Shown in pieces: positions 55,613-64,000 of a DNA stretch of 64,000 nucleotides. Each line of letters begins with the position of its first letter. Within the stretch, counting starts at the first letter, position 1. Position numbers and translations under genes: made by a program. This DNA is from Texcoconibacillus texcoconensis (GTDB lineage Bacteria > Bacillota > Bacilli > Bacillales > Salisediminibacteriaceae). A model generated the notes under the pieces. It saw only the letters and a list, made by a program, of their open reading frames with translations, searched no databases and was not told where the DNA came from. The DNA is taken from the NCBI RefSeq assembly GCF_014202575.1, contig NZ_JACHHB010000001.1:370825-434824 (forward strand), in the 5' to 3' direction.

Positions 55613-57930
55613 TCCCCTATCCCCTCCTTCGTTCGCCAAATGAGCTCAGGCGTTAACGGTAGTTGACGGAGAGGGACCCCCACCGCGGTTGATAACGCAT
55701 TACCAAGTGCGGCAGGCATTCCTAATAAACCTTGTTCACCAGCCCCCCGCGCTCCATATGGGGCATCGATATGGGGCGTTTCCACAAATTCAACGATGTA
55801 CTCTGGATGCTCCCCATAATGAATCGGTCTGTATGTTCTTAATCGAGGATTTAATACCCTCGCTTGTTCATCAAAAACAAAGGTTTCCCTTCCTCCGAAA
55901 GCCAACCCCATACTCATCGCGCCTGTCACTTGCCCTCGTGCAGATTTTTCATTTAATACTTTTCCCACATCAATGACAGATGCAGCCCTCAACATTTTAT
56001 ACGTATAATCTCTACGGTCAAATTCAACTTCAATCGCTTGCGCTCCGACACTCCATTCAGGACCAGGATTTCCCTTTCCCGTTTCTGGGTCTAATTCGGT
56101 CAGATGTCGCAAAATATAATTTCCTCGCCCGATAATTTGCCCGCCAATTGCGTTCCCATTTGGATACGTATAGCCATAGGCAATATCTTTAAATTCAAGA
56201 CCAACTGATGGCTCCTCTCGCAAAAACACCCGACCGTTCCCAACATCTAAATCATCGACCCTCGCTCGCAATATCGTTGAAGCGATCTTTTTTAATTGCG
56301 TCAATGCGTCATCTGCTGCTGCAAGGGCTGCCCTTCCTGCCATAAATGTCCCACGGCTAGCAACTGTCTTCCAATGCTCAGGTGTCGTCTGTGTATCAAC
56401 TTTCATTCGCACATGAACATCGCGAACATCTATACGTAAACGATCCGCGACCATTTGTGCTAATACAGTTTTCGTTGCCGTCCCGATTTCAACGACACCT
56501 GACATGAGATTGACCGTTCCGTCCTCATTAAATGTCAAAATCGCACCTGATGTTGAATCTGTCGGGATCGTTGACGTTTTCCATAAACAACTGACCCCTT
56601 TAGCCCGAACGATCCGATCATTTACTTCAACAAGTTCGCCCTCATCCCAATTGATAAGCTTCTTTACTTTTTCAATACACTTTGGAACATGACCGATTGT
56701 ACTTCTATTAAGACGTACTTGTGTAGGTGTTGTATGTCCTGGAAGAATCGCGTTTTTTTCGCGTAATTGTAGAGGATCAATGTGGAGTTTTTTTGCGAGA
56801 ATGTCCATTGTTCTCTCAAATGCAAATAACACTTCAGAATGACTAAATCCACGATATGGCGCAGGATAAGGGTGGTTCGTGTATACACTATAAGAGTCAC
56901 ACTTAACATGATCAATTTTGTATGGCCCCGTGCAATCAACAGCGCCAGCACGACTTAAATGAATCGCCTTATCTGAATAAGCGCCACCGTCGAATAAATA
57001 GACGATTTCAGCTACTTTTAACGTTCCTTCCTTCGTCGCCCCAAGCTTCACTTTCGCATCCAAACCTATGTGACATGGGGCTGTGATCATATCTTCTTCT
57101 CGGGAATAAAATACTTCAACTTGCCTTCCACCGACCGCTTTTGAAGCAATGTAAGCAAGAATTTCTTGCTGAACAGACGCTTTGCCTCCATAACCCCCAC
57201 CGACCAGTGGCGTATTGACAATCACCTTTCCTACTTCGATACCAAAATAATCATTCATCAACTTTTTGACCATAAATGGCGCTTGCGATGACGTGTCAAT
57301 CACAACAGATCCGTTTGCTTTAATTTCCGCTTTCGCACTTCTTGTTTCCATCGCCGTATGATCAGACGGGGAAAAAGAGAAGCTCTCATCAACCGTCACT
57401 TCACTTTCGCGCCAGCCTTTTTCAATATCACCTTTACGAATTTTTGTATGGTTAGAAATGTTCGACTTTGGGATCGGTTCAATCCCTTCATCTTTTTCGT
57501 ATTCAGCAACATTTTCATGCACGAGCGGTGCGTTTGCTTCAATGGCATGACTTGGTGATTGAACTGTCGGCAATGGTTGATAACTTACGTGAATGAGATT
57601 TGCTGCACGTTTTGCCACTTCAGGTGTATCAGCAACGACGAGTGCGACAACTTCTCCATGATAACGAACTTTATCTGTAGCAATAGGAGGACGATCGCGA
57701 ACTTCTTCTCCTATCAGTGGGAGGTTTTCACCTGTAATCACAGCGCGAACACCCTTTACCTTCCTAGCTTCACTCGTATCCTTAGCAGTCATTTTCGCAT
57801 GTGCATAGGGACTGATCACTTTTTTTGCATAGAACATCCCTTTCGTCCGCTCATCATGTGTATACTTCGCCTTACCTGTCACTTTTTCCAGCGCCTCTTT
57901 TCGTATGACACTATCACCGATGTTTTCCAA
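55609..57930 (-). CDS. Xanthine dehydrogenase family molybdopterin-binding subunit
   Basis: A 773-residue large subunit. The N-terminal aldehyde-oxidase/xanthine-dehydrogenase a/b hammerhead begins VTGKAKYTHDER. The molybdopterin domains include LVGGGYGGKASVQQEILAYI, APYRGFSHSEV and the C-terminal GARGAGEQGLLGMPAALGNA, whose Glu is the catalytic base. The substrate (purine or other N-heterocycle) is not settled, because no purine-catabolism neighbours are present. It starts with TTG behind CAGGAGGG. It is the third gene of the operon and corresponds to pucD by type. Confidence 0.9.
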   Translation of the reverse strand: MENIGDSVIRKEALEKVTGKAKYTHDERTKGMFYAKKVISPYAHAKMTAKDTSEARKVKGVRAVITGENLPLIGEEVRDRPPIATDKVRYHGEVVALVVADTPEVAKRAANLIHVSYQPLPTVQSPSHAIEANAPLVHENVAEYEKDEGIEPIPKSNISNHTKIRKGDIEKGWRESEVTVDESFSFSPSDHTAMETRSAKAEIKANGSVVIDTSSQAPFMVKKLMNDYFGIEVGKVIVNTPLVGGGYGGKASVQQEILAYIASKAVGGRQVEVFYSREEDMITAPCHIGLDAKVKLGATKEGTLKVAEIVYLFDGGAYSDKAIHLSRAGAVDCTGPYKIDHVKCDSYSVYTNHPYPAPYRGFSHSEVLFAFERTMDILAKKLHIDPLQLREKNAILPGHTTPTQVRLNRSTIGHVPKCIEKVKKLINWDEGELVEVNDRIVRAKGVSCLWKTSTIPTDSTSGAILTFNEDGTVNLMSGVVEIGTATKTVLAQMVADRLRIDVRDVHVRMKVDTQTTPEHWKTVASRGTFMAGRAALAAADDALTQLKKIASTILRARVDDLDVGNGRVFLREEPSVGLEFKDIAYGYTYPNGNAIGGQIIGRGNYILRHLTELDPETGKGNPGPEWSVGAQAIEVEFDRRDYTYKMLRAASVIDVGKVLNEKSARGQVTGAMSMGLAFGGRETFVFDEQARVLNPRLRTYRPIHYGEHPEYIVEFVETPHIDAPYGARGAGEQGLLGMPAALGNALSTAVGVPLRQLPLTPELIWRTKEGIGE

Positions 57931-57951
57931 CGTTCCACCCTCCTGTGATCG

Positions 57952-58599
57952 TCATTCCTCTACATTGTATGGGTAGTACGCTTTGTTTACCGCTAATTTT
58001 TTCACTCGGTTGTAATCTTCCTTCGTATCAACATCAAAAAAACAAGCCTCATCCTCATAGTCGACAAACTGACCCTTATTCCTCCATGAACCTGTCAATC
58101 GTTCACGAGCCCCTTGATCACCCTGTAATTCAAGTAGTCCCGAAAAAGCGTGTTTTGAAAATAATACAGGTGGCCGTACTCTCCCGTTCCATGACGAAGC
58201 AACAAAGTAAGCATTTGTTTGCTTTCGATAGGCTTCAATCAGCTTATCAATTAACGTTTTTGACACAAATGGTTGATCTGCAAGAAACACGACTGCTGCA
58301 TCGGCACCGATTGTTAAAGCACGCCTGACGCCTGTCTTTATAGATTCACTGATTCCAGAATCCACTTTTTCGCAACGGATATATTCTAAATCCCCTTCAT
58401 GTCGGAGTGTTTGATCAAGCCAGCATAAACGGTCGAACGGACGGGTGACAATCGTTGTGAAATTGACATGAGAGTTGAGAATCGTATACAAACCATAACT
58501 CCCTAAAGAAGAATCACCTACTGGTAACATGAGCTTGTTCATTTCCATACGCTGGCTTCGGCCTGCAGCAAGGTAGATCCCGACGATAAAAGGGCTCAC
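57952..58599 (-). CDS. MocA/PucB-like molybdenum cofactor nucleotidyltransferase
   Basis: A 215-residue MobA-like NTP transferase. The nucleotide loop is VGIYLAAGRSQRMEMNKLML, the metal Asp is in VVFLADQPFVS, and PVLFSKHAFSGLLELQGDQG lies in the acceptor domain. It adds CMP to molybdopterin to give the cytosine-dinucleotide form used by hydroxylases. Its ATG overlaps the end of the xdhC gene by four bases. This places the maturation genes first in the operon. Confidence 0.85.
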   Translation of the reverse strand: MSPFIVGIYLAAGRSQRMEMNKLMLPVGDSSLGSYGLYTILNSHVNFTTIVTRPFDRLCWLDQTLRHEGDLEYIRCEKVDSGISESIKTGVRRALTIGADAAVVFLADQPFVSKTLIDKLIEAYRKQTNAYFVASSWNGRVRPPVLFSKHAFSGLLELQGDQGARERLTGSWRNKGQFVDYEDEACFFDVDTKEDYNRVKKLAVNKAYYPYNVEE

Positions 58600-59627
58600 C
58601 GTACCCCTACCTCTTCTTTCACGCCATGTCGGACAACCTGGATCAATTCTGCAACGATACTAATCGCAATTTCCGTTTCGCCACGCGCACCGATATTTAA
58701 GCCAACAGGTGTGTGTACATCAGTTTGAACTTCTATCCCTTCAAGTAACTTCTCTGTTCTTTTTTTAGCTCCTAAAATTCCTAAGTAACGGACAGGGACA
58801 TGTGAGATTTGCTTGAGAATCTCTCGGTCTTGTAGGAAATTGTGCGTCATGATTACGACGAAATCTTCTTTTCTTATGTCAACGCGCTCGGAGATTTCCT
58901 TTGGAAAGGCAATGATACAATCCTCCGCTTCTGGAAACCTTTCCTTTGTACATATACCCGGGCGCCAATCACACACTGTGACTGAAAATCCAGTGTTCGC
59001 CGCTAAGGTTACAAAAGGAATCGCATCTAATCCTGCACCAAATAATACAAGCCGCGGTTTAGGTTGATAAGTATGTGTATAAATGCAGGTTTCTGTATCT
59101 TCACATATACGCATTTGTGTTGGTTGAGAAAATAAGCCTTCATGTTCACACACCGGAAACGCTTGTTCAGCTGTTTTAAATGATTGACCCTTCTTTACAT
59201 AAAATTGTTCATCAATCAAATGAAACGCTTTTGTTAACCTTTTTGTATGCAAAACAGACTTTCCCTCTTCAACATGCCTTTTCAAAAGTAGGAGCTCTTG
59301 TTTTCGCTTTTCATCAACGGGTTGCAATAATATATAGATCACACCATTGCAGCCGGCTCCTTGCCCCCACATGAAGTCTGATTCCTCTCGCAAATCATAC
59401 TTGATGGTTTTAGACTGACCATCATGCAATACCTCGTTTGCATGATAGGAAAGATCCTCTTCTAAGCAACCAGCACTAATCATCCCGATTTGTCTACCTG
59501 TCTCTTGAAACAACATCAAAGACCCTTCTTTTTTATAGGCCGATCCTTCAACATGAATCACCGTTGCTAAGACACTCTTGAGCTCACTGACTTCTAAAAC
59601 TTCCAGAATTGAATACATGTCGTCCAT
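58596..59627 (-). CDS. XdhC-family cofactor-insertion protein (PucA-like)
   Basis: A 343-residue protein with an N-terminal CoxI/XdhC domain (VIHVEGSAYKKEGSLMLF and GQIGMISAGCLEEDLS-like GMISAGCLEEDL) and a C-terminal Rossmann domain (LFGAGLDAIPFVTLA, GILGAKKRTEKLL). It protects and inserts sulfurated molybdenum cofactor into the large subunit. The ATG at 59627 follows AAAGGAGGGA. It is the first gene of the operon, divergent from gerA. Confidence 0.88.
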   Translation of the reverse strand: MDDMYSILEVLEVSELKSVLATVIHVEGSAYKKEGSLMLFQETGRQIGMISAGCLEEDLSYHANEVLHDGQSKTIKYDLREESDFMWGQGAGCNGVIYILLQPVDEKRKQELLLLKRHVEEGKSVLHTKRLTKAFHLIDEQFYVKKGQSFKTAEQAFPVCEHEGLFSQPTQMRICEDTETCIYTHTYQPKPRLVLFGAGLDAIPFVTLAANTGFSVTVCDWRPGICTKERFPEAEDCIIAFPKEISERVDIRKEDFVVIMTHNFLQDREILKQISHVPVRYLGILGAKKRTEKLLEGIEVQTDVHTPVGLNIGARGETEIAISIVAELIQVVRHGVKEEVGVR

Positions 59628-59783
59628 TGTTGTCCCTCCTTTCAATTGTTCCTATATACATACGAGAAACCAAATCAAATTACCACCTCGAAAAAGAATC
59701 ATTTCTATAAAAGGAATAATTTTTTACATCCTCCTCAAACTAACGAAGAAAACAATTCTTATGAAGGAAGAGGGGGTGACACC

Positions 59784-61364
59784 TTGATTCGCAGATTTAC
59801 GCAAAAAATGAAAAAATCAAACCAGAATTTTAAAGAAGAGACCGTCAAAGCATTAAATGAAAAAGAAGAGCAACCAAAAGAGCTCTCAATAGACTTAAAG
59901 CAAAACGAAGAAGTGATTCATGCCATTTATGATAATAGTTTTGATATCGTTATTCGGCCATTTTCAGCAAGTGATGGAACGAAAGGTTTAATGATCTACA
60001 TAGACGGTCTTTGCAATACTGAAGAAATAAATGAAAATGTGTTAACCCCTCTGATGAAAGATGCAGAGTTAACGACGAACAATATCGATACCATCATCGA
60101 ACAACACCTTACCATTTCGGAAGCCACGAAAGTGCATACATTTAACGAATTGATTGAAGAAGTCTCTAGTGGACACCCCATTATTTTATTTGATGGAAAT
60201 GCGACTGGGTGTTCGCTCTCCGTTGAACAATTTGAGATGAGATCGGTCGATGAACCAGAAGCAGAACAAGTCGTCCGAGGCCCAAGAGATGGCTTCATCG
60301 AACCACTCATCGTCAATACGGCTTTGTTAAGACTAAGGATAAAAAGCCCACGTTTAAAAATAAAAACGATGAAGATTGGCATTCAAAGTCGTACAAATGT
60401 CGCTATCGCTTATATAGAAGAAGTTGCTGATTCAACTTTAATTGAAGAGGCAGAAAACCGCCTTAAACGAATCGAAGTCGATGCCGTTTTAGAAAGTGGA
60501 AATATTGAAGAAATGATAGAAGACCATCCATATTCACCGTTTCCACAAATCCTCAATACTGAACGAACGGATGTCGCATCGTCCTATTTGTTAGAAGGAC
60601 ATGTCGTTATTCTCGTCGATGGATCACCGATGGCTTTAGTTGCGCCGACAACGTTTTATTCCCTGATGCAATCAGCGGAAGATTATTACCAACGGTTTCT
60701 CATCAGTACGACTATTCGTTGGTTACGCTATTTGTTTTTGGTTATCGCTTTAACCTTACCATCTTTATATGTTGCGGCACTTACCTACCATCACGAAATG
60801 GTGCCAACGGCGCTGATGATAAGTATTGCCACCGGCAGAGAACAAATCCCTTTCCCCGCGATGGTCGAGGCGTTTTTAATGGAAGTCATTTTTGAAGTGT
60901 TACGTGAAGCAGGTCTTAGACTCCCGAAACAAATTGGACCTGCCGTCAGTATCGTTGGTGGTTTAATTATTGGTGAAGCGGCAGTAACAGCGGGGATCGT
61001 ATCGGCCCCGATGGTTATCGTCGTTGCTGTAACAGGTGTCTCGTCATTTGCGATCCCTCGTTACAACGCAGGGATTTCCATTCGAATGCTCCGTTTTCCA
61101 TTATTATTCTTAGCCGGTATGTTAGGCTTACTTGGCATTATGGTTGGCTTAATTGGGATTATCGTCCATTTAAGCTCAATACGATCCTTCGGTGTTCCTT
61201 ATTTAGCACCAATGGCACCGGCTAATTTTAGTGATATGAAAGACGTGATGATGCGTGTACCAAAATGGGCGCAAAACACAAGACCACGCTTGACTGGTGA
61301 GAGTAATAAGAACCGACAATCACCTCAGCAAAAGCCTAGTCCTGAGCGCGGAGGGGAATCATAA
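59784..61364 (+). CDS. Spore germination receptor A subunit (GerA/GerKA type)
   Basis: A 526-residue protein with a hydrophilic N-terminal domain (to about 280) and four or five helices behind it. The family signature begins MVPTALMISIATGREQIPFP and continues with EVLREAGLRLPKQIGPAVSI and AVSIVGGLIIGEAAVTAGIV. It is part of the inner-membrane nutrient receptor of spores. The start is TTG behind AGAGGGGGTGA; longer frames upstream lack a site. The GerB gene follows without a gap. Nutrient specificity cannot be inferred. Confidence 0.93.
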   Translation: MIRRFTQKMKKSNQNFKEETVKALNEKEEQPKELSIDLKQNEEVIHAIYDNSFDIVIRPFSASDGTKGLMIYIDGLCNTEEINENVLTPLMKDAELTTNNIDTIIEQHLTISEATKVHTFNELIEEVSSGHPIILFDGNATGCSLSVEQFEMRSVDEPEAEQVVRGPRDGFIEPLIVNTALLRLRIKSPRLKIKTMKIGIQSRTNVAIAYIEEVADSTLIEEAENRLKRIEVDAVLESGNIEEMIEDHPYSPFPQILNTERTDVASSYLLEGHVVILVDGSPMALVAPTTFYSLMQSAEDYYQRFLISTTIRWLRYLFLVIALTLPSLYVAALTYHHEMVPTALMISIATGREQIPFPAMVEAFLMEVIFEVLREAGLRLPKQIGPAVSIVGGLIIGEAAVTAGIVSAPMVIVVAVTGVSSFAIPRYNAGISIRMLRFPLLFLAGMLGLLGIMVGLIGIIVHLSSIRSFGVPYLAPMAPANFSDMKDVMMRVPKWAQNTRPRLTGESNKNRQSPQQKPSPERGGES

Positions 61365-62450
61365 ATGATTGAAAAAGGAAGAATTTCGGCTATGCAAATG
61401 GCCATTTTAATGTACCCAGCCATTATCGCGACCGGTGTTTTAATCGTTCCTTCTCTCACAGCAGAAAATGCAGGTCGCGATTTATGGATATCCCCCATTA
61501 TTGGTTCGAGCATTGGCTTTTTAACGGTTTATTTGGCTTACAAGTTACATCAATATTATCCTGGACAAACGGTGATTCAATATAGTGAAGAAATTCTTGG
61601 TAAGCCGTTAGGAAAAGCGATTGGCTTTCTCTTCTTATTTTTGTACCTTCACCTAAATGGTGTCATCGTGCGAGAATACGCCGAATTTGTCATCGGTGTT
61701 TTTCTATTAAATACACCAATGCAAGTCATTTACGGAACCATCATCATCGTCTGCGCCTTTGCAGTACGTGGCGGTCTTGAGGTCGTTGCGAGAACCGCGC
61801 TCATATTCGTACCTGTCGTCACCTTTCTAATCTTTGTGCTCATTGTATTATTAATCAACGACTTAGATCCTACAAACATGTTACCGGTCTTTGAAAAAGG
61901 GGTTACTCCGGCTTTAAAAGGGTCGATCGCACCGCAAGCTTGGTTCAGTGAATTTTTTGTTATGTCCTTTTTACTTCCTTATTTAGTTGATCAAGAGAAC
62001 GGGTTGAAATGGGGAATGACCACCGCCATCTTCGTTATGGTGACATTGTCAATGACTAATTTAGTTGCCTTATTTTTGTTCGGTGATTTTGTCGATTCGA
62101 TCCTTTACCCAGTGATGTCTGCAGCCCGGTACGTAAGTGTGGCGGAATTTTTTGAACACCTTGAATCTGTCGTTATGGCCCTCTGGGTCGCTGGTGCCTT
62201 TGTGAAAATATGTGTTTTTTACTACGCCCTTTCTTTAGGAACAGCTCAATGGCTAAAGCTTTCAGAATACAAAGCCGTTGTCCTTCCGTTTGGCTTCCTT
62301 ATCATTATTTTTGCTAGATGGTCCGGAGATAACCTTGCTGATTTAAAAGATTTTTTAGGAACGCCAGCCCCATGGTACTTATTAACGTTTCAAGTGGCTC
62401 TGCCAATACTTCTTATCATCATTGCATTCATTAAAAAACGTCGCGCTTAG
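61365..62450 (+). CDS. Spore germination receptor B subunit (GerB type permease)
   Basis: A 361-residue, ten-helix protein of the APC-like endospore-germination permease family. It opens with ISAMQMAILMYPAIIATGVL and includes WISPIIGSSIGFLTVYLAY and VVARTALIFVPVVTFLIFVL. It is the likely nutrient-binding subunit of the receptor. Its ATG begins at the base after the GerA stop codon, so translation is coupled. The stop is followed by the GerC ribosome site. Confidence 0.93.
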   Translation: MIEKGRISAMQMAILMYPAIIATGVLIVPSLTAENAGRDLWISPIIGSSIGFLTVYLAYKLHQYYPGQTVIQYSEEILGKPLGKAIGFLFLFLYLHLNGVIVREYAEFVIGVFLLNTPMQVIYGTIIIVCAFAVRGGLEVVARTALIFVPVVTFLIFVLIVLLINDLDPTNMLPVFEKGVTPALKGSIAPQAWFSEFFVMSFLLPYLVDQENGLKWGMTTAIFVMVTLSMTNLVALFLFGDFVDSILYPVMSAARYVSVAEFFEHLESVVMALWVAGAFVKICVFYYALSLGTAQWLKLSEYKAVVLPFGFLIIIFARWSGDNLADLKDFLGTPAPWYLLTFQVALPILLIIIAFIKKRRA

Positions 62451-62468
62451 GTTGAGGAGGCAAATTTC

Positions 62469-63659
62469 ATGAATCATTTTCAGTGCAAAAAAATTTTACA
62501 TAGATGTCGTCTTCTCATTTTCCTTAGTGTACTCACATTATTGTTAAGTGGTTGTTGGGACCGACAAGAAATCAATGACCTTGCCATTGTATTAGGTGCA
62601 GGGATCGATATAACCGACGAAGGTCTTATTGATCTTTCCGTTGAAATTGTGACTGCTCAAGAAGGACAAGAAGAAGAACAAGGGGGCGCCCAAACATACG
62701 TCGAGTCAGCCACAGGACAAACCGTCGTAGATGCGACCTCTACACTCCAACAAAAATTGTCACGACAGTTATTTTGGGGACAGATGGAAGCGATCATCAT
62801 GAGTGAAAACATGGCTAGAGAAGGTGTCCATGGCTCCCTTGACTTCTTCGCTCGCCAACCACAAACACGGTTACGAAACTATATCTATGTCACTGAAGAG
62901 AACCCAAAAGAAGTGTTTGCTGCTACACCACACCTCGAAGTAAGTACCACGAAAACATTAGCCGAATTGTCCGAATTTCAAGCTGGCCTCAATGTTACAA
63001 CGTTAGATTTTTTACGGGCCCTTGAAAGTGAAGGTGAACACGGGGTTTTACCAATGGTCGAGACATTACCTCAGGACGCTGGTAAAGAGGAGGAACAAAC
63101 GGATTTAATGGGAAATCGAGCTGCTTTGTTTAAAAGAGACAAAATGATTGAAAGTATCGACATGGACATCACTCGTGGTGTCATGTGGTTACGTGACGAG
63201 ATTGAAGGCGCAACGGTCACACTATCACCCGAACGGAGTGAAGGGTTAATCTCTATGTATATGATTCGTTCCGACGTTAATTTCAAGCCGCAAATTCAAG
63301 GCGGTACGTGGAAAATTCTCGTTGAGGCGAAAAGTGAAGATGACATCTTCCAAAATGCCAGTAACTTAGACTTAAAAGAGGTCGATAACGTTAAGATGTT
63401 GGAAGGTGAATTAGCCACACAAATTGAAGATCGAATGCGAGAAACACTAGAGGTTGTCCAACAAGATCTTCAATTAGATGTTTTTGGTTTCGGTGAAACA
63501 TTTCGTCGCAAGTATCCTGAAAAATGGGATGAAGTCAGAGACCAATGGGATGAAAAATTTGCCGAGGTCGAAGTTGACTTTGACATTGAAACGATTATTC
63601 ATCGACCAGGACTTTCTTCTGAACCAACTGGTTTGCCAGAAGGTGAGGTGGAAGAATAA
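62469..63659 (+). CDS. Spore germination receptor C subunit, lipoprotein (GerC type)
   Basis: A 396-residue lipoprotein. The signal peptide ends LTLLLSGC (lipid-modified Cys 29) and is followed by the GerC hallmark WDRQEINDLAIVLGAGID. Two large alpha/beta domains follow. It is attached to the outer face of the spore inner membrane and completes the receptor. The ATG follows GAGGAGGCAAATTTC. The stop overlaps the start of the small downstream gene by one base. Confidence 0.94.
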   Translation: MNHFQCKKILHRCRLLIFLSVLTLLLSGCWDRQEINDLAIVLGAGIDITDEGLIDLSVEIVTAQEGQEEEQGGAQTYVESATGQTVVDATSTLQQKLSRQLFWGQMEAIIMSENMAREGVHGSLDFFARQPQTRLRNYIYVTEENPKEVFAATPHLEVSTTKTLAELSEFQAGLNVTTLDFLRALESEGEHGVLPMVETLPQDAGKEEEQTDLMGNRAALFKRDKMIESIDMDITRGVMWLRDEIEGATVTLSPERSEGLISMYMIRSDVNFKPQIQGGTWKILVEAKSEDDIFQNASNLDLKEVDNVKMLEGELATQIEDRMRETLEVVQQDLQLDVFGFGETFRRKYPEKWDEVRDQWDEKFAEVEVDFDIETIIHRPGLSSEPTGLPEGEVEE

Positions 63660-63886
63660 TGCCAAACATCGTAAACGCGATTGGTATCACATTACTCGTC
63701 GGCCTCATCGCTCTCTATGAGTGGCCAAAAATCAATCCAGAACAAAAAAAAGAAAAGAAAGCTTTTGTCGTTTTATCTGTTATAGGCTGGGGCCTTGCGC
63801 TATTACTTGTCTATTTCCCTAATATTGCTGGCCCCAATGATTTGATCGATTTTATTTACCAACCGATAACAAAAATGATGGAGTAA
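63659..63886 (+). CDS. Two-helix receptor-associated protein (germinant-receptor D subunit type)
   Basis: A 75-residue protein with two hydrophobic helices (IVNAIGITLLVGLIALYEW and AFVVLSVIGWGLALLLVYF), separated by a Lys-rich loop. Small two-helix D proteins are encoded beside many Bacillus germinant-receptor operons and modulate the receptor. Position as fourth gene, with a TAATG overlap to gerC, supports this. No closer identity is possible from the sequence. Confidence 0.7.
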   Translation: MPNIVNAIGITLLVGLIALYEWPKINPEQKKEKKAFVVLSVIGWGLALLLVYFPNIAGPNDLIDFIYQPITKMME

Positions 63887-63896
63887 TCAAAAAGAA

Positions 63897-63963
63897 TAAA
63901 AAAAGAAGGGGCTGTCCCAAAAGTCGGTAAAATAACCGACTTTTGAGGACGCCCCTCTTTTTA
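63897..63963 (+). terminator. Terminator of the ger operon
   Basis: GAGGGGC and GCCCCTC arms enclose an inner perfect AAAAGTCGGT/ACCGACTTTT stem, and a T-run follows. The sequence is near-symmetrical, so the opposite strand could also terminate. Confidence 0.9.
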
Positions 63964-63985
63964 TGGAAGACAATATAATCCCGCT

Positions 63986-64000
63986 CGAATCCGTTACAGG
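63986..64000. repeat. Interspersed repeat, start of copy C (cut by window end)
   Basis: CGAATCCGTTACAG matches the opening of copy A (7637-7650). Only the first bases are inside the window. Confidence 0.5.

Overview
The window comes from a low-GC, endospore-forming member of the Bacillaceae. The evidence is runs of genes in the Bacillus subtilis order (ylaF-typA-ylaH, yktA/B/C, pdhABCD-ykyA, def-ykrA, rpoY-rnjA-ktrC, ykuQ-U, the yng leucine-catabolism cluster), a spore-germination receptor operon, and small sporulation or coat-type proteins. A BCCT osmolyte transporter, two MscS-type channels and two potassium-channel RCK subunits fit a salt-stressed, possibly alkaliphilic relative of B. halodurans. 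The genus cannot be fixed from the sequence alone.

Region 1 (1-12.3 kb): ylaH, typA, ylaF, an inositol-monophosphatase-family gene, a ykzI-like gene, yktB, an acetyltransferase and yktA. Next comes a tandem duplication of an SR1-type dual-function RNA gene; each copy encodes a 40-residue SR1P-like peptide and has its own promoter, cre-like site and terminator. A stretch poor in genes with an interspersed repeat follows, then a deacetylase lipoprotein and a betaine-type transporter. Region 2 (12.3-24.3 kb): an slp-like lipoprotein, the pyruvate dehydrogenase operon pdhABCD, ykyA, a YjcZ-type peptide, peptide deformylase, ykrA, rpoY-rnjA and ktrC. Region 3 (24.4-38.3 kb): a peroxiredoxin, mscS, ykuS, the acetylated-diaminopimelate lysine genes dapH-dapL, an HD-GYP protein, a glutaredoxin, a soluble chemoreceptor-like protein, a second mscS and RCK gene, Hsp20, a YppG-like protein, a DMT transporter, a nitroreductase and luxS.

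Region 4 (38.3-43.4 kb): a decayed MFS-transporter fragment, a GT28-type glycosyltransferase, yjcF-yjcG, yutG, an acetyltransferase, and two near-identical tRNA-Val(GAC) genes, each with its own promoter. Region 5 (43.4-51.8 kb): the seven-gene yngJIH-HB-GFE operon, which converts isovaleryl-CoA to acetyl-CoA and acetoacetate. It is preceded by a sigma-E-like promoter, which fits mother-cell expression. Region 6 (51.8-54.2 kb): a two-domain carboxymuconolactone-decarboxylase-family protein, a CBO0543-type membrane protein and a regular array of 13 palindromic 52-53 bp units. Region 7 (54.2-64 kb): a molybdenum hydroxylase operon (XdhC, MocA-like and three enzyme subunits) divergent from a GerA-GerB-GerC-small-protein germinant receptor operon.

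The best candidates for undescribed biology are the 13-unit palindrome array at 53453-54120, the duplicated SR1-like RNA/peptide genes at 6607-7490, and an apparent short RNA gene upstream of pdhA at 18158-18278. All functional calls rest on recognised motifs and gene order; no database search was run.
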